A stretch of DNA of 64,000 nucleotides from Natrinema halophilum. Its GTDB lineage: Archaea; Halobacteriota; Halobacteria; Halobacteriales; Natrialbaceae. Made by a program: the position numbers and the translations under genes. This document shows positions 54,729 to 63,848 of the stretch, one piece after another (positions within the stretch are counted from its first letter, which is position 1; each line of letters opens with the position of its first letter). The DNA lies in contig NZ_CP058601.1 of NCBI RefSeq assembly GCF_013402815.2, forward strand, positions 1,860,001 to 1,924,000. Direction: 5' to 3'. The notes beneath the pieces were generated by a model. It searched no databases. It had not been told where the DNA came from and saw only the letters and a program-made list of their open reading frames with translations.

Positions 54729-54866
54729 TCAATCGGCACTCTCGGAACCCAACTCCCGTTGAGCGTGGAGTAGCATCCCTTTCCACGTCAGACCGTGGTG
54801 CTCTTTCGTCTCCTTCAGGCTTTCGTACTGCGATTCGTCGTCGAACCCTATCTTGTCGTATTCCAT
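54729..54866 (-). CDS. Small RHH-like protein next to the tnpB remnant
   Basis: A 45-residue protein, MEYDKIGFDDESQYESLKET then KEHHGLTWKGMLLHAQREL. The second half resembles ribbon-helix-helix antitoxins (YxxLKxxKxxxGLTWxxxLxxAxxEL). It is divergent from the tnpB remnant with 54 bp between starts. Whether it is part of the element or a host gene is not clear; TATA-like TATAGTATTATAC lies just upstream (54870-54880). Confidence 0.6.
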   Translation of the reverse strand: MEYDKIGFDDESQYESLKETKEHHGLTWKGMLLHAQRELGSESAD

Positions 54867-54920
54867 ATATAGTATTATACTTACGCTCCATTAAAAGGAG
54901 ATAGTATCGTAGTAATTGGT

Positions 54921-55292
54921 GTGTCCGAGACGGTGACGAAAACGCTGCAAGCCACACTTGCGACGCCCACCACGGGCAAAGAACAACGCCTGCAGAACCT
55001 CTTGGACACCTACCGCGACGCACTCCACGACGCTTTCGACGCCGGGCGAACACGATGTCCGCCGTCAACGATATCGTCACGCCCTACGGCGCAAGACGCA
55101 AAGCGTCTTGCGAACGCCACAGTCCACCGCGAGACGAGCGAGAATCCCTCGCAAATGACGCTCGCGGCGTGCTCGGACTGAAACCTGCCAACCTGGATTC
55201 TCCGTGGAGGGGAAGCCTCGCCGTCGTCGGCTGACGCCCGACTGCCTGAGGGACCGACGGTCCCTCTCCGTTTACAGCGGGGAGGATGTCAC
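54921..55292 (+). mobile_element. Deleted tnpB element remnant
   Basis: An N-terminal tnpB fragment (GTG start at 54921, ...TVTKTLQATLATPTTGKEQRL then LLDTYRDALHDAFDAG) is followed by frameshifts and then a right-end-like sequence with hairpin GAGGGACC-GAC-GGTCCCTC (55248-55266) and CGGGGAGGATGTCAC (55278-55292). The nuclease core is deleted. Non-functional. Confidence 0.78.
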
Positions 55293-55406
55293 GTGCACAT
55301 CGTTGACAGGGTCGGATAGTTTTGGCAAGTCCTATATCCTTTTACGCACCCACTACGGACTCGTACATCATGACGAGTAGATGCGCGCAGGCAGGAGGTG
55401 TCGGCG

Positions 55407-55976
55407 ATGGGTGACGGGCCAGATTCAGGCGATGAGGACGATCCCGACGCCGAGACCGACGGGGGCGTCCGTGCCTATACCGTCAGACTCGAACTCGTCG
55501 ACGAGCCCGGCGAGTTGCTTCGCGCTCTCGCCCCCATCGCCGAAAGCGGCGGCAATCTGCTGAGCATCCACCACGAACGCGGCAATATCACCCCTCGCGG
55601 GCACATCCCCGTCGAAGTCGACCTCGAGTGTCCCCCCGATCGATTCGACGACATCGTTCAGGCACTGCGCGACGCCGGCGTCAACGTCATCCAGGCCGGT
55701 GAAGAACACTACGGCGAAGAAGTCAACGTGGTTCTGGTCGGTCGCCTCGTCGAGACCGACCTCTCGAACACGCTCTCGCGAATCGAAGACGAAGCCGACG
55801 CCGTCGTCCTCGATCTTTCGCTGGCAGCACCCGATGGAACCGAAGGCATCGCGAGCGCTCGCGCCCGACTCGCGATCGATTCCGGCCGAACCGAAGATGC
55901 GCTCGCGGCCATTCGATCGATCGGGACGGACAAGGAACTGACCATCGTCGAACCCCTGCTCGGAGGTGAGGCCTGA
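55407..55976 (+). CDS. ACT-domain amino-acid-binding regulator next to hom
   Basis: A 189-residue protein with an N-terminal ACT domain (about 22-100: YTVRLELVDEPGELLRALAPI, then IAESGGNLLSIHHERG) followed by a second domain ending LTIVEPLLGGEA. GGAGGTG at 55394-55400 is a good ribosome-binding site for the ATG at 55407. Its stop overlaps the ATG of hom (55976) by one base, so it is probably the allosteric subunit sensing threonine or homoserine. Inferred from context. Confidence 0.85.
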   Translation: MGDGPDSGDEDDPDAETDGGVRAYTVRLELVDEPGELLRALAPIAESGGNLLSIHHERGNITPRGHIPVEVDLECPPDRFDDIVQALRDAGVNVIQAGEEHYGEEVNVVLVGRLVETDLSNTLSRIEDEADAVVLDLSLAAPDGTEGIASARARLAIDSGRTEDALAAIRSIGTDKELTIVEPLLGGEA

Positions 55977-56923
55977 TGCGACTCGCGATTCTCGGCGCCG
56001 GAGACGTCGGACAGTCGGTCGCCGATCTCGCCGGGGAGTACGGCCACGAAGTCGTCGCACTCGCTGACTCCACCAGCGCGACAGTCGACTCGGACGGCAT
56101 CGCCGTCCGAGACGTTCTCGAGCGCAAGGTCGGCGACGACGCGCTCGGAAGCGACGATCCCGAGGACGTCTTCGGTATCGAATACGACGTGCTGGTCGAA
56201 GCGACACCGACCACGCTCGGCGACGCCGAACCCGGTTTCACCCACGTCCAGCGCGCGCTCGAGGCCGACCGCAACGTCGTCCTCGCGAACAAGGGACCAG
56301 TCGCCGAACGCTATGCGGAACTCCGCGCGCTCGAAGCCGAAAGCGCCGGCTCGATCCGATTCGAGGCGACGGTCGGCGGCGCAATTCCAGTTCTCTCTAC
56401 GATCGAAGACTGTACGCCGCAGGCAGTCACCGCAGTCCGTGGCGTCCTCAACGGCACTGCAAACTTCATTCTCACCCGGATGGCCGCCGAAGGACTCGAC
56501 TACGAACACGTCCTCGCGGAAGCCCAGGACCTGGGGGTTGCCGAGGCCGACCCGACCTTCGACGTCGACGGCACCGATGCCGCACTGAAGTTCGTCATCC
56601 TGGCGAACGTACTGGCCGACGGCGGCTTCGCACTCGACGATGCGACGGTCGAGGGCATTCAAAATATTCCCGGCAGTGCACTCGATCTCGCGGCCGAAGA
56701 CGGTCGGACGATACGTCTCATCGGCGAAGCAACTCGCGACGGCGTTCGGGTCGGGCCACGCCTCGTTCCCGAAAACGGCGCCCTCGCGGTTACTGGAACC
56801 AGAAACATCGTCCAAATAGAAACTCGTAACGCCGGGTCCCTCCACTCGAGCGGTCGCGGCGCTGGTGGCCCGGAGACGGCGACCGCCGTGCTCTCCGACG
56901 TCGGCCGGCTTCCGCCGCTGTGA
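55976..56923 (+). CDS. hom: Homoserine dehydrogenase
   Basis: NAD(P)-dependent reduction of aspartate semialdehyde to homoserine. The 315 residues begin with the Rossmann GAGDVG motif, later NKGPVA, GGAIPVLSTIEDC and the catalytic-region TFDVDGTDAALKFVILANV (Asp/Lys). It lacks its own ACT domain, which is supplied by the overlapping upstream gene. Products would feed threonine synthase (thrC at 27734). Confidence 0.92.
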   Translation: MRLAILGAGDVGQSVADLAGEYGHEVVALADSTSATVDSDGIAVRDVLERKVGDDALGSDDPEDVFGIEYDVLVEATPTTLGDAEPGFTHVQRALEADRNVVLANKGPVAERYAELRALEAESAGSIRFEATVGGAIPVLSTIEDCTPQAVTAVRGVLNGTANFILTRMAAEGLDYEHVLAEAQDLGVAEADPTFDVDGTDAALKFVILANVLADGGFALDDATVEGIQNIPGSALDLAAEDGRTIRLIGEATRDGVRVGPRLVPENGALAVTGTRNIVQIETRNAGSLHSSGRGAGGPETATAVLSDVGRLPPL

Positions 56924-57265
56924 TTCGGAGTCCGTTTCGAGATACCGTTGTCCCCCGGTCAGGTCGCCCTCCGATATCAGTCGTCTGCGCGTGTTCTCAC
57001 CGAAACCGACCATCGGTACTCGAGGGAACTGGCGGTTACATCGAAAACAGCGCGAACGCCCACGACTTCAATCGTGAGAGCAGTCAGGTCGGGTTCCGTT
57101 CTCGTCCCTCACGTTCGATAGCCGACGGCCGAACCTTCCCTGCCGTGTGAATACTAGGCAAACCGCAAGACAGCGCCGGGTTGTGCTGAATACGCTTTCG
57201 AAATGGTTTTAACCGCAACGAGCCAAAGAGACCGATATAAGCGCCTCTGCGCGTGAGCTACAACA
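56924..57265. promoter_or_regulatory. Promoter region of aEF1A, with an IS-end-like scar
   Basis: BRE/TATA-like CGAAATGGTTTTAACC at 57199-57214 gives a predicted start near 57236-57240 and a leader of about 25 nt. The hairpin CCCACGACTTCAATCGTG at 57059-57076 resembles ends of haloarchaeal tnpB elements and may be a scar. No gene in the rest. Confidence 0.55.
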
Positions 57266-58528
57266 ATGAGCGAACGACACCAGAACCTGGCCATCATCGG
57301 TCACGTTGACCACGGGAAGAGTACGCTCGTGGGACGACTCCTCTACGAGACGGGGAGCGTACCCGAGCACGTCATCGAACAGCACCGCGAGGAAGCCGAG
57401 GAGAAAGGCAAAGGCGGCTTCGAGTTCGCCTACGTCATGGACAACCTCGCCGAAGAGCGCGAACGCGGTGTCACCATCGACATCGCCCACCAGGAGTTCT
57501 CGACCGACGAGTACGACTTTACCATCGTCGACTGTCCTGGTCACCGCGACTTCGTAAAGAACATGATCACGGGCGCATCTCAGGCCGACAACGCCGTCCT
57601 CGTCGTCGCCGCCGACGACGGTGTCGCGCCCCAGACCCAGGAACACGTCTTCCTGGCTCGTACCCTCGGTATCGACGAACTCATCATCGGCATCAACAAG
57701 ATGGACGTCGTCGACTACGAAGAGTCGACCTACGACGAGGTCGTCACCGAAGTCGAACAACTGCTCAAGCAGGTCCAGTTCAACACCGACGACGCCTCGT
57801 TCATCCCGATCTCGGCGTTCGAGGGCGACAACATCGCCGAACGCTCGGACAACACGTCCTGGTACGACGGCGAAATTCTGCTCGAATCCCTGAACGATCT
57901 GCCGGAGCCGGAACCGCCGACGGACGCGCCGCTTCGACTCCCGATCCAGGACGTCTACACCATCTCCGGTATCGGTACCGTCCCTGTCGGACGTATCGAG
58001 ACCGGCGTCATGAACACCGGCGACAACGTCTCCTTCCAGCCCAGCGACGTGGGCGGCGAGGTCAAGACGATCGAGATGCACCACGAAGAGGTGCCAAAAG
58101 CCGAACCCGGTGACAACGTCGGATTCAACGTCCGCGGCATCGGTAAAGACGACATCCGCCGCGGTGACGTCTGTGGCCCCGCCGACGACCCGCCAAGCGT
58201 CGCCGAGACGTTCCAGGCACAGATCGTCGTCATGCAGCACCCGTCCGTGATCACCGCCGGCTACACGCCGGTTTTCCACGCCCACACGGCCCAGGTCGCC
58301 TGTACAATCGAGTCCATCGACAAGAAGATGGACCCCTCGAGCGGCGAGGTCGCCGAGGAGAACCCCGACTTCATCCAGTCGGGTGACGCTGCTGTGGTCA
58401 CCATCCGACCGCAAAAGCCCCTCAGTATTGAGCCATCCAGCGAGATCCCCGAACTCGGGAGCTTCGCCATCCGCGACATGGGCCAGACCATCGCGGCCGG
58501 TAAGGTCCTCGACGTCAACGAGAAATAA
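57266..58528 (+). CDS. tuf: Translation elongation factor 1-alpha (aEF1A)
   Basis: GTPase delivering aminoacyl-tRNA to the ribosome. The 420 residues contain GHVDHGKST (P-loop, about 12-20), DCPGHRDF (G3), NKMD (G4) and C-terminal domains II and III with [11 protein letters not shown]. Cotranscribed with S10 immediately downstream (stop and start codons abut at 58528/58529), an archaeal gene pair. Confidence 0.97.
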   Translation: MSERHQNLAIIGHVDHGKSTLVGRLLYETGSVPEHVIEQHREEAEEKGKGGFEFAYVMDNLAEERERGVTIDIAHQEFSTDEYDFTIVDCPGHRDFVKNMITGASQADNAVLVVAADDGVAPQTQEHVFLARTLGIDELIIGINKMDVVDYEESTYDEVVTEVEQLLKQVQFNTDDASFIPISAFEGDNIAERSDNTSWYDGEILLESLNDLPEPEPPTDAPLRLPIQDVYTISGIGTVPVGRIETGVMNTGDNVSFQPSDVGGEVKTIEMHHEEVPKAEPGDNVGFNVRGIGKDDIRRGDVCGPADDPPSVAETFQAQIVVMQHPSVITAGYTPVFHAHTAQVACTIESIDKKMDPSSGEVAEENPDFIQSGDAAVVTIRPQKPLSIEPSSEIPELGSFAIRDMGQTIAAGKVLDVNEK

Positions 58529-58837
58529 ATGCAGCAAGCACGCGTTCGACTCGCGGGCACCAGTCCAGACGACCTGGACGACATCTGCGACGACGTCCGC
58601 GAGATCGCGAACAACACCGGCGTCAACCTGAGCGGTCCGATCCCGCTGCCGACGAAGACCCTCGAGGTTCCGACCCGGAAATCGCCCGACGGCGAGGGCA
58701 CTGCGACGTGGGAGCACTGGGAAATGCGCGTCCACAAGCGCCTGATCGACCTGGATGCCGACGAACGCGCACTTCGACAGCTCATGCGCATACAGGTGCC
58801 GAACGACGTCTCGATCGAGATCGTCCTCGAAGACTGA
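58529..58837 (+). CDS. rps10: Ribosomal protein uS10 (S10p)
   Basis: A 102-residue small-subunit protein ([19 protein letters not shown] ... [20 protein letters not shown] ... [19 protein letters not shown]). Starts directly after the tuf stop codon, so translation is coupled. Confidence 0.96.
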   Translation: MQQARVRLAGTSPDDLDDICDDVREIANNTGVNLSGPIPLPTKTLEVPTRKSPDGEGTATWEHWEMRVHKRLIDLDADERALRQLMRIQVPNDVSIEIVLED

Positions 58838-59166
58838 GGATTGCTCGACCGAACTCGAGGAGGAGTTTCACCGTTTTTGTCGCCGCGGGCGTCGATTCGG
58901 TAGTGACCACCCCCGAGTGGTCGGTACTCGATCCGAGCGGACATCGTTTCGACGGCTCCTATCGTCCGTGGAAGCGACCTCCACGAACGAGTGACAGAGT
59001 TCTCTCGCGAGAACGGCCTGCGTATGGACTTCGTCTACGCCGAACTCGTGGAAGACGGGCGCGACGCTGCTGCAGTCACAGCAGTCGCGCGAGCAGATCG
59101 ATCGGGTCCCCTCAACCGGTCGCTGACGCGCTGGGACTTTTGTCACTCCACGTTGCAACGATCCAC
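58838..59166. other. Intergenic region with a possible broken ORF
   Basis: A GTG at 58903 (VTTPEWSVLDPSGHRFDGSY) and, one base out of frame, DLHERVTEFSRENGLRMDFV read continuously across about 58903-59110, as though a small gene had one extra base near 58970. Not recognised and no clear stop before the rhomboid gene. A T-run CCGTTTTTGT at 58871-58880 may terminate rps10. Confidence 0.4.
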
Positions 59167-59916
59167 ATGGCGAAGGGCTCTCGGTCTCGATCGCAATCAG
59201 ACAGCTACCTGCGGCCAGGTTCGGATGGGGACGACGAACCGACGTCGGGAGCGGGCAGCCCGATCCTCGAGTTGCTCGTCGTCTTTGCCCTCGTGTTCGT
59301 TCTCCAGGGAGTCGCCTATTTTGCGGGCCTGATGGGCGGACTGTTCGTTCTCGCACCGCCCCTCGTGACCAATCCGTGGACCATCGTCACGAGCGTCTAT
59401 GCCCATAGCAGCTTCGGCCACCTCCTTTCGAACAGTATCGCACTGGTCGTTTTCGGCTGGCCGGTCGCTCGAGCGACGACGCGGATGCGCTTTCATGCCT
59501 TTTTCGTCGCGACCGGTGCGATCGCGGGCGTCTCCCAGATCGTCGTTACGGCGGCCGTTGCGTCCGTAATCGCCGCATTGCCGAGTATGCTGACGGAACA
59601 GCTTCCGTGGGTGTCTGTTCTCTCCATCCAGCCGACGGCCGGTGTGTTGGGTGCAAGCGGCGCCGTCTTCGCGTTGCTCGGCTATCTCGTCGCTTCGAAC
59701 CGACTGTCGACCGGACTCGCCTCGTTCGTCACCGTCCCCCGCTGGGTCTCGGTCCTCGCGTTCGTCGGTCTCGCACTCGGGCTTACCTTCGCGACCGCCT
59801 CGCCAGGCGTCGCGTTGATCGCTCACTTCACCGGCTTTCTCGTCGGCCTCCTCGCCGGCCGCACTCGCCTGCTTGCCGTCTCCGCTCGCGATAACAACGG
59901 TCGGTCTCCCATCTGA
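59167..59916 (+). CDS. Rhomboid intramembrane serine protease
   Basis: A 249-residue, about six-helix rhomboid. The nucleophile motif GxSG appears as LGASGAVFALLGYL (about 160-172) and the partner His as LIAHFTGFLVGLLAG. The HSSFGHLLSNSIAL segment has the conserved helix-2 His/Asn features. Acidic N-terminal tail. Start MAKGSRSRSQSD; upstream frame not family-like. Confidence 0.9.
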   Translation: MAKGSRSRSQSDSYLRPGSDGDDEPTSGAGSPILELLVVFALVFVLQGVAYFAGLMGGLFVLAPPLVTNPWTIVTSVYAHSSFGHLLSNSIALVVFGWPVARATTRMRFHAFFVATGAIAGVSQIVVTAAVASVIAALPSMLTEQLPWVSVLSIQPTAGVLGASGAVFALLGYLVASNRLSTGLASFVTVPRWVSVLAFVGLALGLTFATASPGVALIAHFTGFLVGLLAGRTRLLAVSARDNNGRSPI

Positions 59917-60045
59917 ATCGACGACCGGAAGTCGAGGCGGGGTCGGCTCGAGGTGACCGCGTTCTGTGCCCAGCGGTTGTCGTGGTGTCGCAATCCGCTC
60001 CCGAAACACAAGCCTCAAATAGAAACCGAGGGTATGAACGTCCGA

Positions 60046-60117
60046 GGGCTCGTAGATCAGTGGTAGATCGCTTCCTTCGCAAGGAAGAGGCCCCGGGTTC
60101 AAATCCCGGCGAGTCCA
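60046..60117 (+). tRNA. tRNA-Ala (anticodon CGC)
   Basis: A 72-nt cloverleaf: acceptor GGGCTCG pairs with CGAGTCC, anticodon stem CTTCC/GGAAG encloses loop TTCGCAA, and the T arm contains GGTTCAAAT. Discriminator A; CCA is not encoded. No intron. Confidence 0.95.
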
Positions 60118-60559
60118 TACGCGCTCCGCGCGTTCGGTAATCGCACTAAGACGGAGCTTCTTTAAATAACCACATGACCGTTAGAGCGTTGTATTCGCTC
60201 TGTCGTGGGGCACGCTTTGCCGGTTGTGTATTCGTGATTTATTCGAGCGCTCCTTCCGTCTCCCGGCGGTTTGTCGAAATTATTTCTCCAGTGTGATTTG
60301 TGACGTAGGTAGTATTACTTCCTATACTCCCGGGTTCAAGCGCCCAAGACCACCCTCCATCTTTTAATTTCTTTCCCGATTACCTCGATGCCGCCCCTGG
60401 ATTTCGGTATCTATTTCCCTCTGGACGCCCTCTACAGAGTGAAGGCAAATTCTCGCGGAACTCTCGGCTCTCCAGTCGTAACCATCGCGTTACCGTCGGC
60501 AGATTCATCGCATTGAGGGTGAGCTATCGAACCAACCGCTGAGTGCCTTCTCTGTCATT
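60118..60559. other. AT-richer region between tRNA-Ala and the primase-like gene
   Basis: About 440 bp of lower GC. CTTTAAATAACC at 60160-60171 resembles a TATA box. CCCGGGTTCAA at 60329-60339 matches 11 bases of the tRNA T arm but diverges afterwards. No gene. Confidence 0.5.
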
Positions 60560-62215
60560 ATGACTGCCTCTACATCCAAGCGTAGCTCTGCGTATAGCGC
60601 GACAACTGTTCCATCTGAGTGGGACGCGGTTCCCTGTGTCCAGTACGGCTTCCCCGAAGACAAGGGGCCGATTCGCGCCCCAAAGCTCAAGACGATATTC
60701 GAGCCGGTTCCTGAGGGAGCGCACACCGCCAGTCCGGTATACCTCTTGACACCCGAAGAGTACGATCGGCAAGACGAGTTCGAGAGTGGGTACGAAATCA
60801 GTGGAAAAAGATCCATCGGCAAGGAACTACAAGACACCTGTGAGGGCGACGGTCGCGTATTCTACCCCGTCCACATCGAGTCTGACGTGTACCACGAGAA
60901 GGACGCGCAGACTCTCATCGATTGGTTCCGTGAGTTCACCGACGATCGGCTCGGTGTCCCCTTCCACAACTGCTCGTGCTACTTCTCGGGAAATCGCTCT
61001 ATCCACGTTCACGTCCCGCACTTCGTGCACGGTGAGGAACAACGAGAACGCCTCAAGAAGCAAGCAGAGGCGTTCTGCGAGGAAACGGGTGCAAAGTTGG
61101 ACGTTAGCCTCTACTACCGGAAGGGGCTATTCAGGCTCCCCGGCGTGACACACGAGAGTTCCACGCTCCAGAAGGTACAGATTGAACCCGAGTGGGAACA
61201 CGACCGTATCATCTCGGAGGCCACGAGTGTGTGTACTGAGCCGCCAGCATCCTACGCAGAGGTTCTTCGCGACGTATTCGTGCATCGAGGTGGCGTGACA
61301 AGCCCAACGGCTCAGTCTCCGAAGGAGGAACCACACGCAGAGATCCACCCCCACCTCGACCTCGACGCCGCTGTGCTGGAGTTGGTGCCTGATGAGCGCG
61401 AGGTCGAGACACCACTCATTGAGCAGAGGGAGTACCCGATGAACACCTTCGACGCTCCTGGGTGGCTGATGTACAACGCGAAAGAGTTCTCCCCTTACGC
61501 ATACGCCAGCGGAAATCCCCGAAGTGTCGCGGTCATTCAGGTCAAGGGTGGAGCGTTCGCTCGAAAAGGAAGACGAAACGGTGCACCGATGGTTCCGGTT
61601 TGGTTCATCGGAGCGATTGGTTGCGATGGAAGTTTCACAAAGGAGACAGAACACGCGCCACTTCAACTTTCGGAGGGTAACCGCAAGGATTTCGAGAAGT
61701 GGAGCAGGCAGGGCTACCAGAACGGCGACTACGTGGTGATTGTTGGAGGGCAGAGCCGGAGTTCCATCATCTTCTCCGTAACACGAACCGAGGCCCTTCA
61801 GGCAGGGTATCACCTCGTTCGCACGGAGGGTAGCCGTAAAGCCGCACTCAACTACCTCTCCAATCGGGGGTACGATGTAGGGGCTTCTGGTTCCACGAGT
61901 ACAACTGCATCGAGGTCGGGAACAGCGACTGGGAAGACGAAGACGATATGGCCAGCACGAGAGAATCAAGGAGGTGCCGAAGCACTTCAGCGGAAAGCCG
62001 AACACGAAGGGATTGACACTCTTTCACACAACGAACGTATCCGTGTTGCTTGTCGCCTTCTCCGGTACGGGTGGGAACCCACTTGGGAGTGGTTCAAGGA
62101 GCGGTTCGGTTCATCGTTCAAGCCCGAGGTAACACACTGTTTCCTCAGAGGGATAGTTGAGGAGAGTAGCTTTGAGGAGTACAACCACATCGACGTTCCT
62201 GCCCTCCCCGCTTGA
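60560..62215 (+). CDS. Archaeo-eukaryotic-primase-like protein of an accessory element
   Basis: A 551-residue protein of the type carried by haloarchaeal plasmids and integrated elements. Primase-like pieces are VFYPVHIESD (about 100-109), the SGNRSIHVHVP motif (about 144-154, the sxH motif) and LFRLPGVTHE (about 193-202). The usual Asp-x-Asp metal site is replaced by Glu-x-Asp in HIESD, so polymerisation is uncertain. The rest is a basic, Ser-rich C-terminal region. Lower GC than neighbours. Likely a replication gene of a former mobile element. Confidence 0.7.
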   Translation: MTASTSKRSSAYSATTVPSEWDAVPCVQYGFPEDKGPIRAPKLKTIFEPVPEGAHTASPVYLLTPEEYDRQDEFESGYEISGKRSIGKELQDTCEGDGRVFYPVHIESDVYHEKDAQTLIDWFREFTDDRLGVPFHNCSCYFSGNRSIHVHVPHFVHGEEQRERLKKQAEAFCEETGAKLDVSLYYRKGLFRLPGVTHESSTLQKVQIEPEWEHDRIISEATSVCTEPPASYAEVLRDVFVHRGGVTSPTAQSPKEEPHAEIHPHLDLDAAVLELVPDEREVETPLIEQREYPMNTFDAPGWLMYNAKEFSPYAYASGNPRSVAVIQVKGGAFARKGRRNGAPMVPVWFIGAIGCDGSFTKETEHAPLQLSEGNRKDFEKWSRQGYQNGDYVVIVGGQSRSSIIFSVTRTEALQAGYHLVRTEGSRKAALNYLSNRGYDVGASGSTSTTASRSGTATGKTKTIWPARENQGGAEALQRKAEHEGIDTLSHNERIRVACRLLRYGWEPTWEWFKERFGSSFKPEVTHCFLRGIVEESSFEEYNHIDVPALPA

Positions 62216-62717
62216 CTTCATGGCTCCTTCCTCTCTCTACCTACTGCCTCTCCATCCCTACTCCCCCACACCCCCCACCTAAGTTATGGTGCAAAATCGC
62301 TGTACGGCGAAGGGGCTTCCCCCGAATAGGGATTATCCGCTTATAAATGGGTTAGAGTAGAGGAATCCACTCCCTATTGAGTGATCGATTGGATTGTGTT
62401 ACTCGCACCCTCGATGCGGGGAATCGCTTGGAAGAAAAAGTGAGAGAAGCTTCGCTGTCGGAGTCCCCATACGCCCAGTTTCGGGATAATCAACACACGG
62501 GAATTTTGGCGGCTCAGACAAGTGGTGATCGCCGCTTGATGTTGTGGAACCGGCGGTAGATACAGGTCAAGCAGTTACCGCAAAGGCAGTCAATACCTAT
62601 GATAACTGCCAAGAACAGCGTGCTGAATACAGAGCATACGTTCAGCACGAAACGGAAGACGAGCAACGGTCGAGTCACGTCGACTCAGTCATCAGACCAT
62701 TGATATTCGCGCCCTTG
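62216..62717. other. Lower-GC intergenic stretch of the accessory segment
   Basis: About 500 bp. TTATAAATGG at 62341-62350 is a candidate TATA box, with a 60-codon TTG-started frame (62377-62559) about 28 bp later, and an uncertain frame around 62560-62680 (TAKAVNTYDNCQEQRAEYRA). Neither is recognised. Confidence 0.4.
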
Positions 62718-63848
62718 TCACTCGATCGGCTCGGCTTCGGGGAACTGATAGCTCCCGTCGAGAATCTCCTCGCGCGGACCGTAGAGCCGGACCACGTAGA
62801 ACCACTCCGCTGGCGTGTAGAGGAAGTTCGGTTGATCGGGGTCACCGCCGAAATGGATCGTGACACTACCGTCATCGTTCGGCTCTGCAGTCACGTTGTT
62901 GAACGAGTACGCGTCGTACTCGTTCTCCTCGAGAAACCCGTCGTTGTTGTAGACGGTGACCGACCAGAATCCGTCGACGGGGACGTCCTGGACGGTGAAC
63001 GTGTGTGGCGTGTCACCGTCGTTCTGGTCGGGGACCCTTTGCAGATAGATCGTTTCTGGCTCCGGAACGCCGCCCGGTGTCACAGTGGCGAGATAGTACT
63101 TCACAGGGTTGACCTCGTCGACGTCGCCATAAGCACCGCTGTAGTCGTCAATCGTTTTCATGACTGTGACGAGCGCGTCGAAGAGTTCTTGGTGTGCCTG
63201 GCGGTCCCAATTGGGAATCTCGAACGCGCCGGCTGAGTCCTGGCTCACCGCGAGTTCGTCCTGTAATTCCTGGACAGTTGCTACGTCATCCGGATCGTTC
63301 GGGTCGACGAACGTGCGGACGATGACCCACACGTACCGCGTCCCGACCCCGTCCTGGGTCAACGTGTACTCGCCGGAATCCTGATACGCCTCTTTCACAT
63401 ACGCGTCCTCATCCATGACGACCATCGACTGGTGACGATCACCGGAGTCCGGCTTGGTAATGGTGACCGGCTCGGTCAGGTCGAAGACACCGATCGAATA
63501 GATCGTGTCGCGATTGGGCAAGGCCGCGATCCGCACGTCAGGGCCGACTATCGTCGGGAAATGATAAAACTCGCCGAACCCGCCTTGTTCGACGATGTTC
63601 TCCATCATTAGATGTATCTGTGACCGTGGGAAGTTTTCCCACGTGACTGGAACTGACCCGTCATCTGCTGACGTCTCGGTTTCAGCCTCGTGGGTGTTCG
63701 CCTCCGAGGGGTTTCGGCTGGCAGTGGCACTGCCACCACCCAGCGCGAGCATGCCGGCAAGGCCCGCCCCGCGAAGTGCGCTTCGGCGCGTTGCCCGCAG
63801 CAGTTCGGAACTCGATTCTGGCGTCGTGTGATGTGTCTCGTTACTCAT
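62718..63848 (-). CDS. Tat-exported DUF1254/DUF1214 domain protein
   Basis: A 376-residue protein with a twin-arginine signal (TRRSALRGAGLAGMLALGGG, about 20-39). The body has the DUF1254 pattern (DVRIAALPNRDTIYSIGVFDLTEPVTI) and the DUF1214 C-terminal pattern (DGFWSVTVYNNDGFLEENEYDAYS, TIHFGGDPDQPNFLYTPAEWF, YGPREEILDGSYQFPEAEPI). Function unknown, extracellular. Start at the ATG 63848. Confidence 0.85.
   Translation of the reverse strand: MSNETHHTTPESSSELLRATRRSALRGAGLAGMLALGGGSATASRNPSEANTHEAETETSADDGSVPVTWENFPRSQIHLMMENIVEQGGFGEFYHFPTIVGPDVRIAALPNRDTIYSIGVFDLTEPVTITKPDSGDRHQSMVVMDEDAYVKEAYQDSGEYTLTQDGVGTRYVWVIVRTFVDPNDPDDVATVQELQDELAVSQDSAGAFEIPNWDRQAHQELFDALVTVMKTIDDYSGAYGDVDEVNPVKYYLATVTPGGVPEPETIYLQRVPDQNDGDTPHTFTVQDVPVDGFWSVTVYNNDGFLEENEYDAYSFNNVTAEPNDDGSVTIHFGGDPDQPNFLYTPAEWFYVVRLYGPREEILDGSYQFPEAEPIE

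Noticed and set aside
58903-59110. Possible frameshifted gene between rps10 and rhomboid
   Set aside because: Two frames join plausibly with one extra base, but there is no recognised family and no stop before the next gene, so it is listed only as intergenic.
60329-60339. CCCGGGTTCAA as an att repeat of tRNA-Ala
   Set aside because: Only 11 bases match and they come from the generic T arm; the tRNA 3' end does not follow, so it does not qualify as an attachment site.
62377-62559. 60-codon TTG-started ORF after a TATA-like box
   Set aside because: Start codon is weak and the sequence has no recognisable feature; kept only as a note in the intergenic entry.
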